Shown here: positions 1-6,534 of the stretch, one piece after another
Layout: every line of letters starts with the position of its first letter
Position numbering within the stretch: the stretch's first letter is position 1
NCBI GenBank assembly: GCA_035943635.1
Contig: DASZBX010000148.1
Location: 1 to 64,000, forward strand
Reading direction: 5' to 3'
Length of the DNA: 64,000 bases
From: DASZBX01 sp035943635
GTDB lineage: Bacteria; Actinomycetota; Actinomycetes; Streptomycetales; Catenulisporaceae
Program-made: the position numbers and the translations under genes
Notes under the pieces: model-generated
Database searches by the model: none
Told to the model about the DNA's origin: nothing
The model's input: only the letters and a program-made list of their open reading frames with translations

Positions 1-79
1 CCTGGGCCGGTCCGAGCTGTCCGCGCCACACGGCTTTGGCGGCAGCGGGTGCTCCCGAACCGTTGGTGGGCCTGATCGC

Positions 80-526
80 CTACTCCGTATGTGACAGCCT
101 CAACGACGGACAGCGGACAGCTTTGAAGGACCCACATAAGACCACCCGGCGCTGCACCGAGTGCACCGTCAGCCCGGCCCGCCAGTCGCGGGCCGGTCGG
201 GTGCGAAGTGCGACGTCGTCCGGGTCCAGGCGCGGGCGCAGGTCGACCTCGACCGGGGCCCCGTCCGGCCCGGCCAGGACCGCGATGTGGTCCTCGGGGC
301 GGTCGAGCAGCAGAACGTAGTCGGTCCCGCCCAGCGGGCCGAAGTCGGCCCGCACGATCAGGTGGACGTAGAACGGCAACGTGCCGCGCCGCTCGCGCAG
401 CCACCGTGTCAGGAACGTCTTGGTGCCGCGCAGCACCTGCGGCGACGAACTATGGATGCGCAACACCCACGACGGCGGGTGCCAGCCCATCGAGTACGGC
501 CGGGAGAGCTGATAGTCCTGCATCAC
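80..526 (-). CDS. hypothetical protein, 148 aa
   Basis: No family recognised. The start is a GTG directly followed by ATG; the GTG overlaps the stop of the upstream 236-aa gene by 4 nt (GTGA), so the two are probably translationally coupled. The protein is compact and mixed in composition, with an aromatic/basic N-terminal half (residues 1-60), a hydrophobic patch containing YVLLLD near residue 70, and an acidic-to-basic C-terminal third. There is no signal peptide or membrane segment. It belongs to the accessory block left of tRNA-Pro. Coding is supported by the coupling and by the plausible composition; the function is unknown. Confidence 0.6.
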   Translation of the reverse strand: MMQDYQLSRPYSMGWHPPSWVLRIHSSSPQVLRGTKTFLTRWLRERRGTLPFYVHLIVRADFGPLGGTDYVLLLDRPEDHIAVLAGPDGAPVEVDLRPRLDPDDVALRTRPARDWRAGLTVHSVQRRVVLCGSFKAVRCPSLRLSHTE

Positions 527-1233
527 GCCGCACCCCCGAACGAGCTTGCGCGCCGGGAGAAGCTGGCCGCGAGGTCGCGCAGCTCGGCCTCCAACTGGGC
601 GTAGTGATCAAGCTCGTCCTCCAGGCCCCGGATCGCCTCACGCTTCGCGGCAATCTTCGAGCGGACGTGGTTTGTACTGGAGTCCAGGCCATTCAGCCGC
701 CGCCCGGCGATGTACTCCGCGAAAGCCAGTTGCAGAACCGGTCGCAGCTGGTGGGTCATGTAGTAGCCCAGCAGGGCGAGCACGATCGTGCCGGCCCGGT
801 GCTGAGTGCGGTCCGGGACGTGGACCGAGGAATCGCCGATGGTCGGCGTGCGCGCGTGGACGTTCATGACCGGGTCGAGCGTGGCCCAGTCCTGCGGACT
901 GTCCCAGTGGGTGCCGCCGACCAACTCGATGCCGTTGACCCAGGGCCGGTCGGTGCGGTCCAGCTTGTCCGCGGAACCGTCCCCGCGCCCGTACCACACC
1001 CCGACGCTCGCCGGGATGGCCGCCTGGCCCCACTGGTACGGACCGACAGTGAACGTGCCGCTGGCACGGGCGCCCTTCTCGACCGTGAAGTACGCCTGGC
1101 CGCGGTGCAGGTCGAACTGCTGGCGCACGAGCAGCTTTCCGTACGGATCGGGCAGGGCGAGGGAAACGAGTGTGTTCTGCGCGTCTCGCGCGGCAGGATG
1201 CGCGGGCAGCGAGAGATCGACAACGGTGCTCAA
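523..1233 (-). CDS. hypothetical protein with C-terminal coiled coil, 236 aa
   Basis: No family recognised. The start appears to be TTG, chosen because GGAG lies 7 nt upstream. Residues 1-140 look like a soluble beta-rich domain with many W, G and P residues. Residues 140-175 include a hydrophobic helix (IVLALLGYYMTHQLRP). Residues about 185-225 are a heptad-like charged helix (KREAIRGLEDELDHYAQLEAEL), probably a coiled coil for oligomerisation. It is coupled to the 148-aa gene downstream by a 4-nt overlap, so they form a two-gene unit. It might be a structural or regulatory protein of a mobile element; that is inference from context only. Confidence 0.6.
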   Translation of the reverse strand: MSTVVDLSLPAHPAARDAQNTLVSLALPDPYGKLLVRQQFDLHRGQAYFTVEKGARASGTFTVGPYQWGQAAIPASVGVWYGRGDGSADKLDRTDRPWVNGIELVGGTHWDSPQDWATLDPVMNVHARTPTIGDSSVHVPDRTQHRAGTIVLALLGYYMTHQLRPVLQLAFAEYIAGRRLNGLDSSTNHVRSKIAAKREAIRGLEDELDHYAQLEAELRDLAASFSRRASSFGGAA

Positions 1234-1507
1234 CGAAGGACTCCAGGAAGGAAGGCGGTCCCGGGCCTTTCGCCCGAGCTGACGGGCCGCAGGCCAAGCA
1301 CGAGCGGGCGCGCCGAAGGCAGGGCTCGCGCGCAGCGCGACCGCGCAGCGGCCCCGGCCTTGCCCGGCGGTCCGGGTGTGCTTACCTCTGGTCGTCAGCT
1401 GGCGAACGGCCTCGAAATCGCTGGCCTAGATGCGAGGCGATCGGCCTTGTCGCAACCAAGATCACGGCGCCCGGCAAGCCTTTGCGCGTCCTCCGGCACC
1501 GACGGCA

Positions 1508-1539
1508 ACGGCCCGCCGCCTCTCGGGGCGACGGGCCGT
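1508..1539 (-). terminator. hairpin downstream of the GIY-YIG-like gene
   Basis: ACGGCCCG at 1508-1515 pairs with CGGGCCGT at 1532-1539, with an extra CGCC/GGCG pairing inside the loop. It lies about 40 nt beyond the stop of the 1580-2068 gene. There is no U-tract, which is common for GC-rich actinobacterial terminators. The rest of 1234-1579 shows no convincing gene. Confidence 0.5.
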
Positions 1540-1579
1540 CAGTTGTCGGTAGTGGTTGTCTTTACGAATCCCGGCGTTG

Positions 1580-2068
1580 TCAGGTGCCGTGCGCGGTGGG
1601 GATTGCCGCCGCTATGGCGTCGGGCGGCTGCATCAGGTCGATCGCCGGATGGGCGCCGCCGTCGAGTGGGACGAGCAGCCGCGCTGCCCATCCCTCGGCG
1701 GCGAGGACGGCCTTCCTCGGCGCGTCCGTGCGGATCGGCAGGACCGTCATCAGGACCCAGTCGCGGCGGCGGGCCGGTCCGTGCTGCGGGTGCCGGTGGT
1801 GCTCGGCAAGGCGGTCGCCGACCGCAGTAGCCTGCTGGCGGCAAACACTGCCGACGTAGCGGCACCAGCCCCGGGCGTCCCAGGCCGCGTACACCGCGCT
1901 CGGCGCAGTGATCTCGTGCCATGCGGCTTCGACCGTGGCCCGGCAGGCCAGGCAGACGTCCGGAGTGCCGGCGTGGGCGAGGGCACCAGGATCGAGGAGC
2001 GGCGCCAGGGCGCGGACGGCGGGTGCGAGCCGCTCACGGATCTGACTGGGGATCGGCACCGAGTTCAC
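1580..2068 (-). CDS. GIY-YIG-like nuclease-fold protein, 162 aa
   Basis: The central part fits the GIY-YIG nuclease pattern: VYAAW at residues 59-63 (the GIY strand), RYVGSV at 70-75 (the YIG strand), RLAEHH starting at Arg86 (the conserved Arg and His of the following helix), and a glutamate at 125 in AAEGWAARLL, which is the expected position of the metal-binding Glu. The N-terminal 50 residues carry a CLAC pair. GIY-YIG domains cleave DNA or RNA in repair, restriction and homing enzymes; the substrate here cannot be inferred. The start codon overlaps the stop of the 709-aa ParB/Srx-like gene by 4 nt (ATGA), so both are one operon. The spacing between motifs is compact, so activity is not assured. 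Confidence 0.55.
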   Translation of the reverse strand: MNSVPIPSQIRERLAPAVRALAPLLDPGALAHAGTPDVCLACRATVEAAWHEITAPSAVYAAWDARGWCRYVGSVCRQQATAVGDRLAEHHRHPQHGPARRRDWVLMTVLPIRTDAPRKAVLAAEGWAARLLVPLDGGAHPAIDLMQPPDAIAAAIPTAHGT

Positions 2069-4194
2069 TCGTCACCGCCGTCCTCGTCCTCGTACTCGTC
2101 CTCGCCCTCCGGGTCCGGCATCAAGTCGGCCACGGGGCCGTACTTGATGAGGGTCTCGGTGATGCCGTTCAGCTGCTGCCGCAGGGCGTCCACGCTGGAG
2201 GTGGGGCCGAATACCTGGCGGCCGAGGGGGTGGGTCTGGGTCAGCTTGGCGAGCGTGAATGCGGCCCTGCCAGCGCCCTTGATCGCGTTCTCCAGGATCC
2301 TGCGCTGCCGCGCGTCCTCCGTTTCCGTGGTGCTGCCGCCCGCCCCCTTGCCGTCGAGCTTTTTCTTGAGTTCGGCGATCGACGCCTCGGCCTCCACCGG
2401 GCTGGCCGCGTAGACAAGGTCCCACTCATAGTCGATGGAGACCATCGCGCCGGCCTTGTCGACGACCGGGGCGCCGTCCTGCACCACCACACCGTCGATC
2501 TCCCGCTCGATGGTGTGGAACTGCTTGGGCACGATACTGGGATCGGCAGCGACGTGCGCGTAGGCGATGGAGTGGAGCATCCGCTTCCCGCCCTCCGTGC
2601 TCGCCAGCACCGCCAGCAGGGCGTTGGGGGTGTGCCGCAGCGGCGCGGTCCGCAGCTCACGGGCAGCGGCGAGCTTGGAACCGCGGTCGCGGGTGATGAA
2701 GCCGGAGAGGATTGCGGCGGTGCCGCCGAGCACGGTCAGCTCGGCCACGGCGTTGTGCTCGCCCCGCAGCGCCCGATCGAGGATGTCGTTGAGGACCTTG
2801 AGAGCATCGGCGCCGCGGGTCAGCTTCCAGTCCCGCTTCCACACCGTGTCGGTGATGGTGCCGCCGTTGCCGAGGGCCCGGACGAACTGGTCGATGGACG
2901 CGGAACTGCGGTAGGCCGACAAGGCCATCGGCGCAATCCGCTCGCTCACCCTCAAGCGGTCGGCCTTGCCCATGCCGAACTCCTGCTTGATGAGCCGGTT
3001 CATCCGGTCCGCCTGCCCGGCGAGCGTGCACTGCTGGTGCAGGGCCGCCGACCACAACCGGTGCGGCGGCAGGCCGAGGAGCCTGTGCATCGCGGCCGGG
3101 TCGACCTCGCCGAGCAGCACCTTGTACGTGTCGTCGTCGACCAGGTGCTCGCGCAGGGCGTGCCGGTAGACGCGCTGCATGCCCTGGGTATTCTGTGCGC
3201 CTTCGTCCCACGGGGTGACGTGGACGTGCAGGTTGGCCACGAGGTCGTCGCGGGCCGCGACCAGGTCGCGCAACCCGGAACCGTCCTCCCCGACGGCGCC
3301 GACCACCACGATGGCCGGGAAGGTGAGGGTGTGGCCCTCGCGGCGGGTCGCCTCGGTGAGAACCTTCTCGGCCAGACCGCGGCGCACACGGGCGACCATC
3401 TCGGTCACCTTCGCCCGTGCCGTGCGCTGGTCGGCCGGCCGGCGCGGACCGGAGCGGTCCACCGGGCCGATCACCGCGGCGACACACGCCGCCGCCGCGT
3501 CGTCGATGTTGCCGCCGGTGCGCGCCAGCCACATGCTCACGAGCCGGCTGTTGCCGTCGCCGGCGACGGTGTAGGTCTCCTCGACGCCGTCGTTGTAGAT
3601 GACCCGGACCAAGAACAGCGTCAGCGGCTCCTTGATGCCGTGCTGCAACACGCTGTCGGTGTAGACGTTCTTCTGCCCTTGGGCGTCGTAGGTCTGACGC
3701 ATGCTTTCGGCGATCGCGTCGGCCAAGGCTTGGCGGTCCGCCACCCGCACCACGAACAGCGCCCGCGGCTGCCCGGTCTGCACGTCGGTGAACGTCTTGT
3801 AGACGACCGGAGCGTTGTTCTCGTGCTTGTCGTCCATAGCGGTGTGCAGCTTGTGCACCCACCGCTGGTTGAGGAAGTCAGGCAGCACATCCAGGTCGGT
3901 GAAGCGCCGGTGCGGCGGGATGGCGTACAGGGTGCCGCCGACGACGGGCTTGGCCATCAGCAGGCCGGCCTCAGCCGTGTCCCCGGTCGCCTCGACAAGC
4001 TTGCGCAGCAGCACGGGGTTCACGGCGCCGCCGGTGACGACGTTCGCCGCGTCCTCGTCCAGCGAGTTCATCGGGTTGTCGAGCAGGGTCTTGCGGAAAC
4101 CGCGCAGCTGCGTGACCGGCACCGGGTCCGGCACCTCGTCGGGACGGCGCAGGAGCGGGGGAAGGCTTTCGTTCTCGAACGCGTCGAGGCTCAT
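2065..4194 (-). CDS. ParB/Srx-like domain protein, 709 aa
   Basis: A large soluble protein of unrecognised overall family. Residues about 175-225 read HGIKEPLTLFLVRV, then a turn, then GDGNSRL (DGNSR at 213-217). This matches the ParB/Srx arrangement of a GI.EPL segment followed by DGxxR, seen in ParB N-terminal nuclease/NTPase domains and in DGQHR proteins. The rest is mainly helical and ends in a very acidic tail of Glu/Asp residues. The start at 4194 was preferred to an in-frame GTG at 4434 because the extra 80 residues are low-complexity Arg/Pro sequence and a separate leader ORF overlaps 4194 by ATGA. The only SD-like element (GAAGGG, 11 nt upstream) sits in the 3' arm of a hairpin, implying regulated translation. 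It is followed by the coupled GIY-YIG-like gene. Confidence 0.65.
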   Translation of the reverse strand: MSLDAFENESLPPLLRRPDEVPDPVPVTQLRGFRKTLLDNPMNSLDEDAANVVTGGAVNPVLLRKLVEATGDTAEAGLLMAKPVVGGTLYAIPPHRRFTDLDVLPDFLNQRWVHKLHTAMDDKHENNAPVVYKTFTDVQTGQPRALFVVRVADRQALADAIAESMRQTYDAQGQKNVYTDSVLQHGIKEPLTLFLVRVIYNDGVEETYTVAGDGNSRLVSMWLARTGGNIDDAAAACVAAVIGPVDRSGPRRPADQRTARAKVTEMVARVRRGLAEKVLTEATRREGHTLTFPAIVVVGAVGEDGSGLRDLVAARDDLVANLHVHVTPWDEGAQNTQGMQRVYRHALREHLVDDDTYKVLLGEVDPAAMHRLLGLPPHRLWSAALHQQCTLAGQADRMNRLIKQEFGMGKADRLRVSERIAPMALSAYRSSASIDQFVRALGNGGTITDTVWKRDWKLTRGADALKVLNDILDRALRGEHNAVAELTVLGGTAAILSGFITRDRGSKLAAARELRTAPLRHTPNALLAVLASTEGGKRMLHSIAYAHVAADPSIVPKQFHTIEREIDGVVVQDGAPVVDKAGAMVSIDYEWDLVYAASPVEAEASIAELKKKLDGKGAGGSTTETEDARQRRILENAIKGAGRAAFTLAKLTQTHPLGRQVFGPTSSVDALRQQLNGITETLIKYGPVADLMPDPEGEDEYEDEDGGDE

Positions 4195-4340
4195 AATAAA
4201 AAATGCCCTTCGGAGACCAGCGCGCCGCAGGCCAGGCCTGCCGTCCGGGGCATTGGGCCCAAGACTCCACTGCGCGCCGTCACGAGGGCGGCGAGCGTCG
4301 TCACGGCTCCCCACCGGCTCAGGGTCCGGCGTTTCGCCAT
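4191..4340 (-). CDS. putative 49-aa leader peptide upstream of the ParB/Srx-like gene
   Basis: An ATG at 4340 opens a 49-codon frame that begins MAKRRTLSRWG followed by a hydrophobic stretch, and ends SEGHFLL at a TGA overlapping the ATG of the 709-aa gene (ATGA). Its last codons run through the terminator-like hairpin, so a ribosome translating it would melt that hairpin and could deliver ribosomes to the downstream start. The RBS is weak (GGAA about 11 nt upstream). It is either a true regulatory leader peptide, a tiny membrane protein, or chance; the exact stop/start coupling favours a real role. Confidence 0.4.
   Translation of the reverse strand: MAKRRTLSRWGAVTTLAALVTARSGVLGPMPRTAGLACGALVSEGHFLL
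4196..4254 (-). promoter_or_regulatory. attenuator-like hairpin plus T-run at the start codon
   Basis: On the minus strand AATGCCC (4254-4248) and CGGA pair with TCCG and GGGCATT (4208-4202), enclosing a second palindrome GCAGGCCTGGCCTGC (4241-4227). Six T residues and ATT follow immediately, then the ATG at 4194. This is the architecture of an intrinsic terminator, but it lies at the beginning of a gene and its 3' arm carries the SD-like GAAGGG. It is best explained as a conditional attenuator or translation switch. Confidence 0.6.
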
Positions 4341-4519
4341 GCCGACCGGTGTTCCACGGGACTAGGTAAACCGCTGATCCACCAGGCCACAGGGCCCGGA
4401 CTCCCACCGACGATGGGGGCCAGCTGTTCTTCACTTCGCAGGTCTAACCCCACGAGGTGCAGTTCCGTATAACCGGAGCGGTACGCGGACGGCGCGGAAG
4501 TAACGCACCGTCAGGCTTC

Positions 4520-4548
4520 AGGCTAACACGGCCTGGCGTCGGGCTCAA
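4520..4548 (-). promoter_or_regulatory. sigma-70 type promoter for the ParB/GIY-YIG operon
   Basis: The minus strand reads TTGAGC (4548-4543), a 17-nt spacer, then TAGCCT (4525-4520). Transcription would start near 4513 and give a leader of about 320 nt before the 709-aa gene. Confidence 0.6.
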
Positions 4549-4730
4549 CGACTTTGCAACAGGTGGAACGTTCCCGTCCGGTGTGCCTGTACCGCCGGAA
4601 TAGGTGCTCGCTGCCGACATCTCGGCCGAGGCGCTTGCCTCCCGGCCGCCGCATGTCACAAGGTAAAACTTCCGCCAAAGTTCGTCATGGTTCGGTCAAA
4701 AACACGGACGATTTGCGGACGGAGACGACC

Positions 4731-4765
4731 AGAGGCCCTGATCCGATTTCTCGGACAGGGCCTCT
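4731..4765 (-). terminator. tRNA-Pro terminator
   Basis: AGAGGCCCTG at 4731-4740 pairs with CAGGGCCTCT at 4756-4765 (10-bp perfect stem). It lies about 20 nt past the 3' end of the tRNA. Between here and the operon promoter (4549-4730) the DNA is less GC-rich and no gene is visible. Confidence 0.7.
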
Positions 4766-4783
4766 GACCTGCAACTTTACCGG

Positions 4784-4857
<74 letters not shown>

Positions 4858-4932
4858 GCTTCCGTGCTCGGTCAGTCTAGCGGAGTAAGGGCGAAAGTCT
4901 GAAATCCTTTGCCGGAGCGGGTCGCGTGTCGG

Positions 4933-5844
4933 TCAATCGGCGCCTGGGGCGAGGGTGAGCAGGGAGGCTTCGGGGGGGCAGGCGAAGCGGACCGGGGCGA
5001 AGCGAGAGGTGCCACAGCCGGCGGATACATGCAGATGAGCGGTGTGGCCGGCCTTGGTGTGGGTGTGCAGTCCCTTGACCCTCGCACGGTCGATGTCGCA
5101 GTTGGTGACCAGTGCGCCGAAGCCGGGGATGCACAGTTGGCCGCCGTGGGTGTGGCCGGCCAGGATCAACGGGAGACGGTCGGCGGTCATCGCGTCGAGG
5201 ATCCTCAGGTAGGGCGCGTGGACCACCCCTAGGGTCAGTTCGGCGGACGGGTCGGGGCCGCCGGCGACCTCCTCGTAGCGGTCCTTCTTCACATGCGGGT
5301 CGTCCACACCTACGAAGCTGATCCGGCGGCCGCTCAGATCCAGGCTGCCACGGCGGTTGTACAAATCCAGCCAGCCCTGCTTCTCCAGACCCGACTTCAG
5401 CGCGCGCCAGTCGTTCTTCGGGCGCTTGGTCTTGGGGGCGTGGGACCGGTCGCCGGGGCGCAGGTACTTGGCCGGGTTGAGCTTCTTGGCCTGGTAGTAG
5501 TCGTTCGAGCCGAAGACGAACACCCCAGGCCGGCTCAACAACGGCTCCAGCGCCTCCAGCACAGGCTCGATGGCATCCGGATGCGACAGGTTGTCCCCGG
5601 TGTTGACCACGAGGTCGGGCTCGAGGTCGGCGAGGGAGCGCAGCCACTTCTGTTTGCGTCCCTGGCCGGGGACCATGTGGATGTCGGACAGCTGCAGGAT
5701 GCGCAGCGGCTTCGCGCCGGGGTCCAGGATCGGCAGGGTGAACCGGCGCAGGCGGTACATGTTCACTTCGACGCCTGCGGCATAGCCCAGTCCGGCCGCG
5801 CCGACAGCCATGGTGCCCAGCGATAGTGCGAGGGAACGACGCAT
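4933..5844 (-). CDS. membrane-anchored metallophosphoesterase (YkuE-like), 303 aa
   Basis: A calcineurin-like metallophosphoesterase. Motifs in order: LSDIH (D and H metal ligands), NTGDN, GSNDY (in place of GNHE), VHAP and GHTHGGQ. The N-terminal 25 residues form a signal-anchor-like helix (MRRSLALSLGTMAVGAAGLGYA). The substrate is unknown; family members hydrolyse phosphoesters of lipids or nucleotides at the membrane. A -10 hexamer TAAACT (5856-5851) ends 6 nt before the ATG, so the mRNA is probably leaderless. It is divergent from yqeY. The GNHE variant lacking His is seen in this gene but not necessarily inactivating. Confidence 0.85.
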   Translation of the reverse strand: MRRSLALSLGTMAVGAAGLGYAAGVEVNMYRLRRFTLPILDPGAKPLRILQLSDIHMVPGQGRKQKWLRSLADLEPDLVVNTGDNLSHPDAIEPVLEALEPLLSRPGVFVFGSNDYYQAKKLNPAKYLRPGDRSHAPKTKRPKNDWRALKSGLEKQGWLDLYNRRGSLDLSGRRISFVGVDDPHVKKDRYEEVAGGPDPSAELTLGVVHAPYLRILDAMTADRLPLILAGHTHGGQLCIPGFGALVTNCDIDRARVKGLHTHTKAGHTAHLHVSAGCGTSRFAPVRFACPPEASLLTLAPGAD

Positions 5845-5934
5845 TCACCGAGTTTAGCCGGTCAGCGGCCCGGGGCAGCCCGGAAACCGAAACCGGGTGG
5901 GATTTCCAGTCCGATCCGTGCCAGGCTTAGCGGC

Positions 5935-6396
5935 ATGACGACGACGACCACTCTGAAGGAAACCCTGCGCGCCGACCTCACCGCCGCGATCAAGTCCGGC
6001 GACAAGGTGAAGGCGGGCACGATCCGGATGGCATTGAGCGCGATCACCACCGAGGAGGTCGCCGGCAAGGCGGCCCGCCAGCTCTCCGATGCCGAGGTCG
6101 TCGCGGTGCTCACCCGGGAGCAGAAGAAGCGCCGGGAGGCCGCGGAGGCCTTTCAGAACGCCGGGCGGGACGAGCAGGCGCAGCTGGAGCGGGCCGAGGG
6201 CGAGATCCTGGCCGGCTACCTGCCGCAGCAGCTGACCGACGCGGAGCTGGCCGAGCTGGTCACGGCGGCGGTGGCCGAGTCCGGGGCGACCGGGCCGCGG
6301 GAGATGGGCCTGGTGATGAAGGTCCTCACGCCGAAGATCGCCGGGCGGGCCGAGGGCGGCCGGGTGGCGGCCGCGGTCAAGGGCGCGTTGAACTGA
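5935..6396 (+). CDS. GatB/YqeY domain protein, 153 aa
   Basis: A full-length YqeY-family protein, homologous to the C-terminal tail domain of GatB, the tRNA-dependent amidotransferase subunit. It starts METTTTLK-like (MTTTTTLKETLRADL) and shows the typical KSGDK, TREQKKRREAAEAF and ILAGYLPQQL segments. YqeY proteins are small, helical and of uncertain function, possibly tRNA-binding. The gene is divergent from the metallophosphoesterase and is followed by a strong terminator. Confidence 0.9.
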   Translation: MTTTTTLKETLRADLTAAIKSGDKVKAGTIRMALSAITTEEVAGKAARQLSDAEVVAVLTREQKKRREAAEAFQNAGRDEQAQLERAEGEILAGYLPQQLTDAELAELVTAAVAESGATGPREMGLVMKVLTPKIAGRAEGGRVAAAVKGALN

Positions 6397-6427
6397 GCGA
6401 AGTGGAAGAGAAGCAGCGCAATAGGAG

Positions 6428-6470
6428 AACGGCCTGCCTCCCAGCGAAGAGTGCTGGGAGACAGGCCGTT
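6428..6470. terminator. bidirectional terminator between yqeY and the PBP gene
   Basis: AACGGCCTG and CTCCCAGC (6428-6445) pair with GCTGGGAG and CAGGCCGTT (6453-6470), an almost perfect 17-bp stem with a 7-nt loop. It lies between two convergent genes. Confidence 0.85.
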
Positions 6471-6534
6471 GGTCTGCCCGTGGGCGAGCGTGTGCGGGCC
6501 CGTGAGGGGCCCAGGCCAGGGCGGGACGAGGGGG

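Noticed and set aside
208..1830. 540-codon open frame on the + strand across the first genes
   Set aside because: Arg/Pro/Gly-rich composition typical of the antisense of GC-rich genes; the minus-strand genes are coupled and better composed.
1921..4365. 814-codon + strand frame opposite the ParB/Srx-like gene
   Set aside because: Shadow frame: low-complexity Val/Gly/His/Arg sequence with no start signal.
4195..4434. 80-residue N-terminal extension of the 709-aa protein from a GTG at 4434
   Set aside because: Extension is low complexity, includes the hairpin and T-run as codons, and conflicts with the leader ORF overlap; kept only as an alternative.
4195..4520. tmRNA or riboswitch in the 320-nt leader
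   Set aside because: No tRNA-like ends, tag sequence or known riboswitch core could be found; the hairpin plus T-run explains the region more simply.
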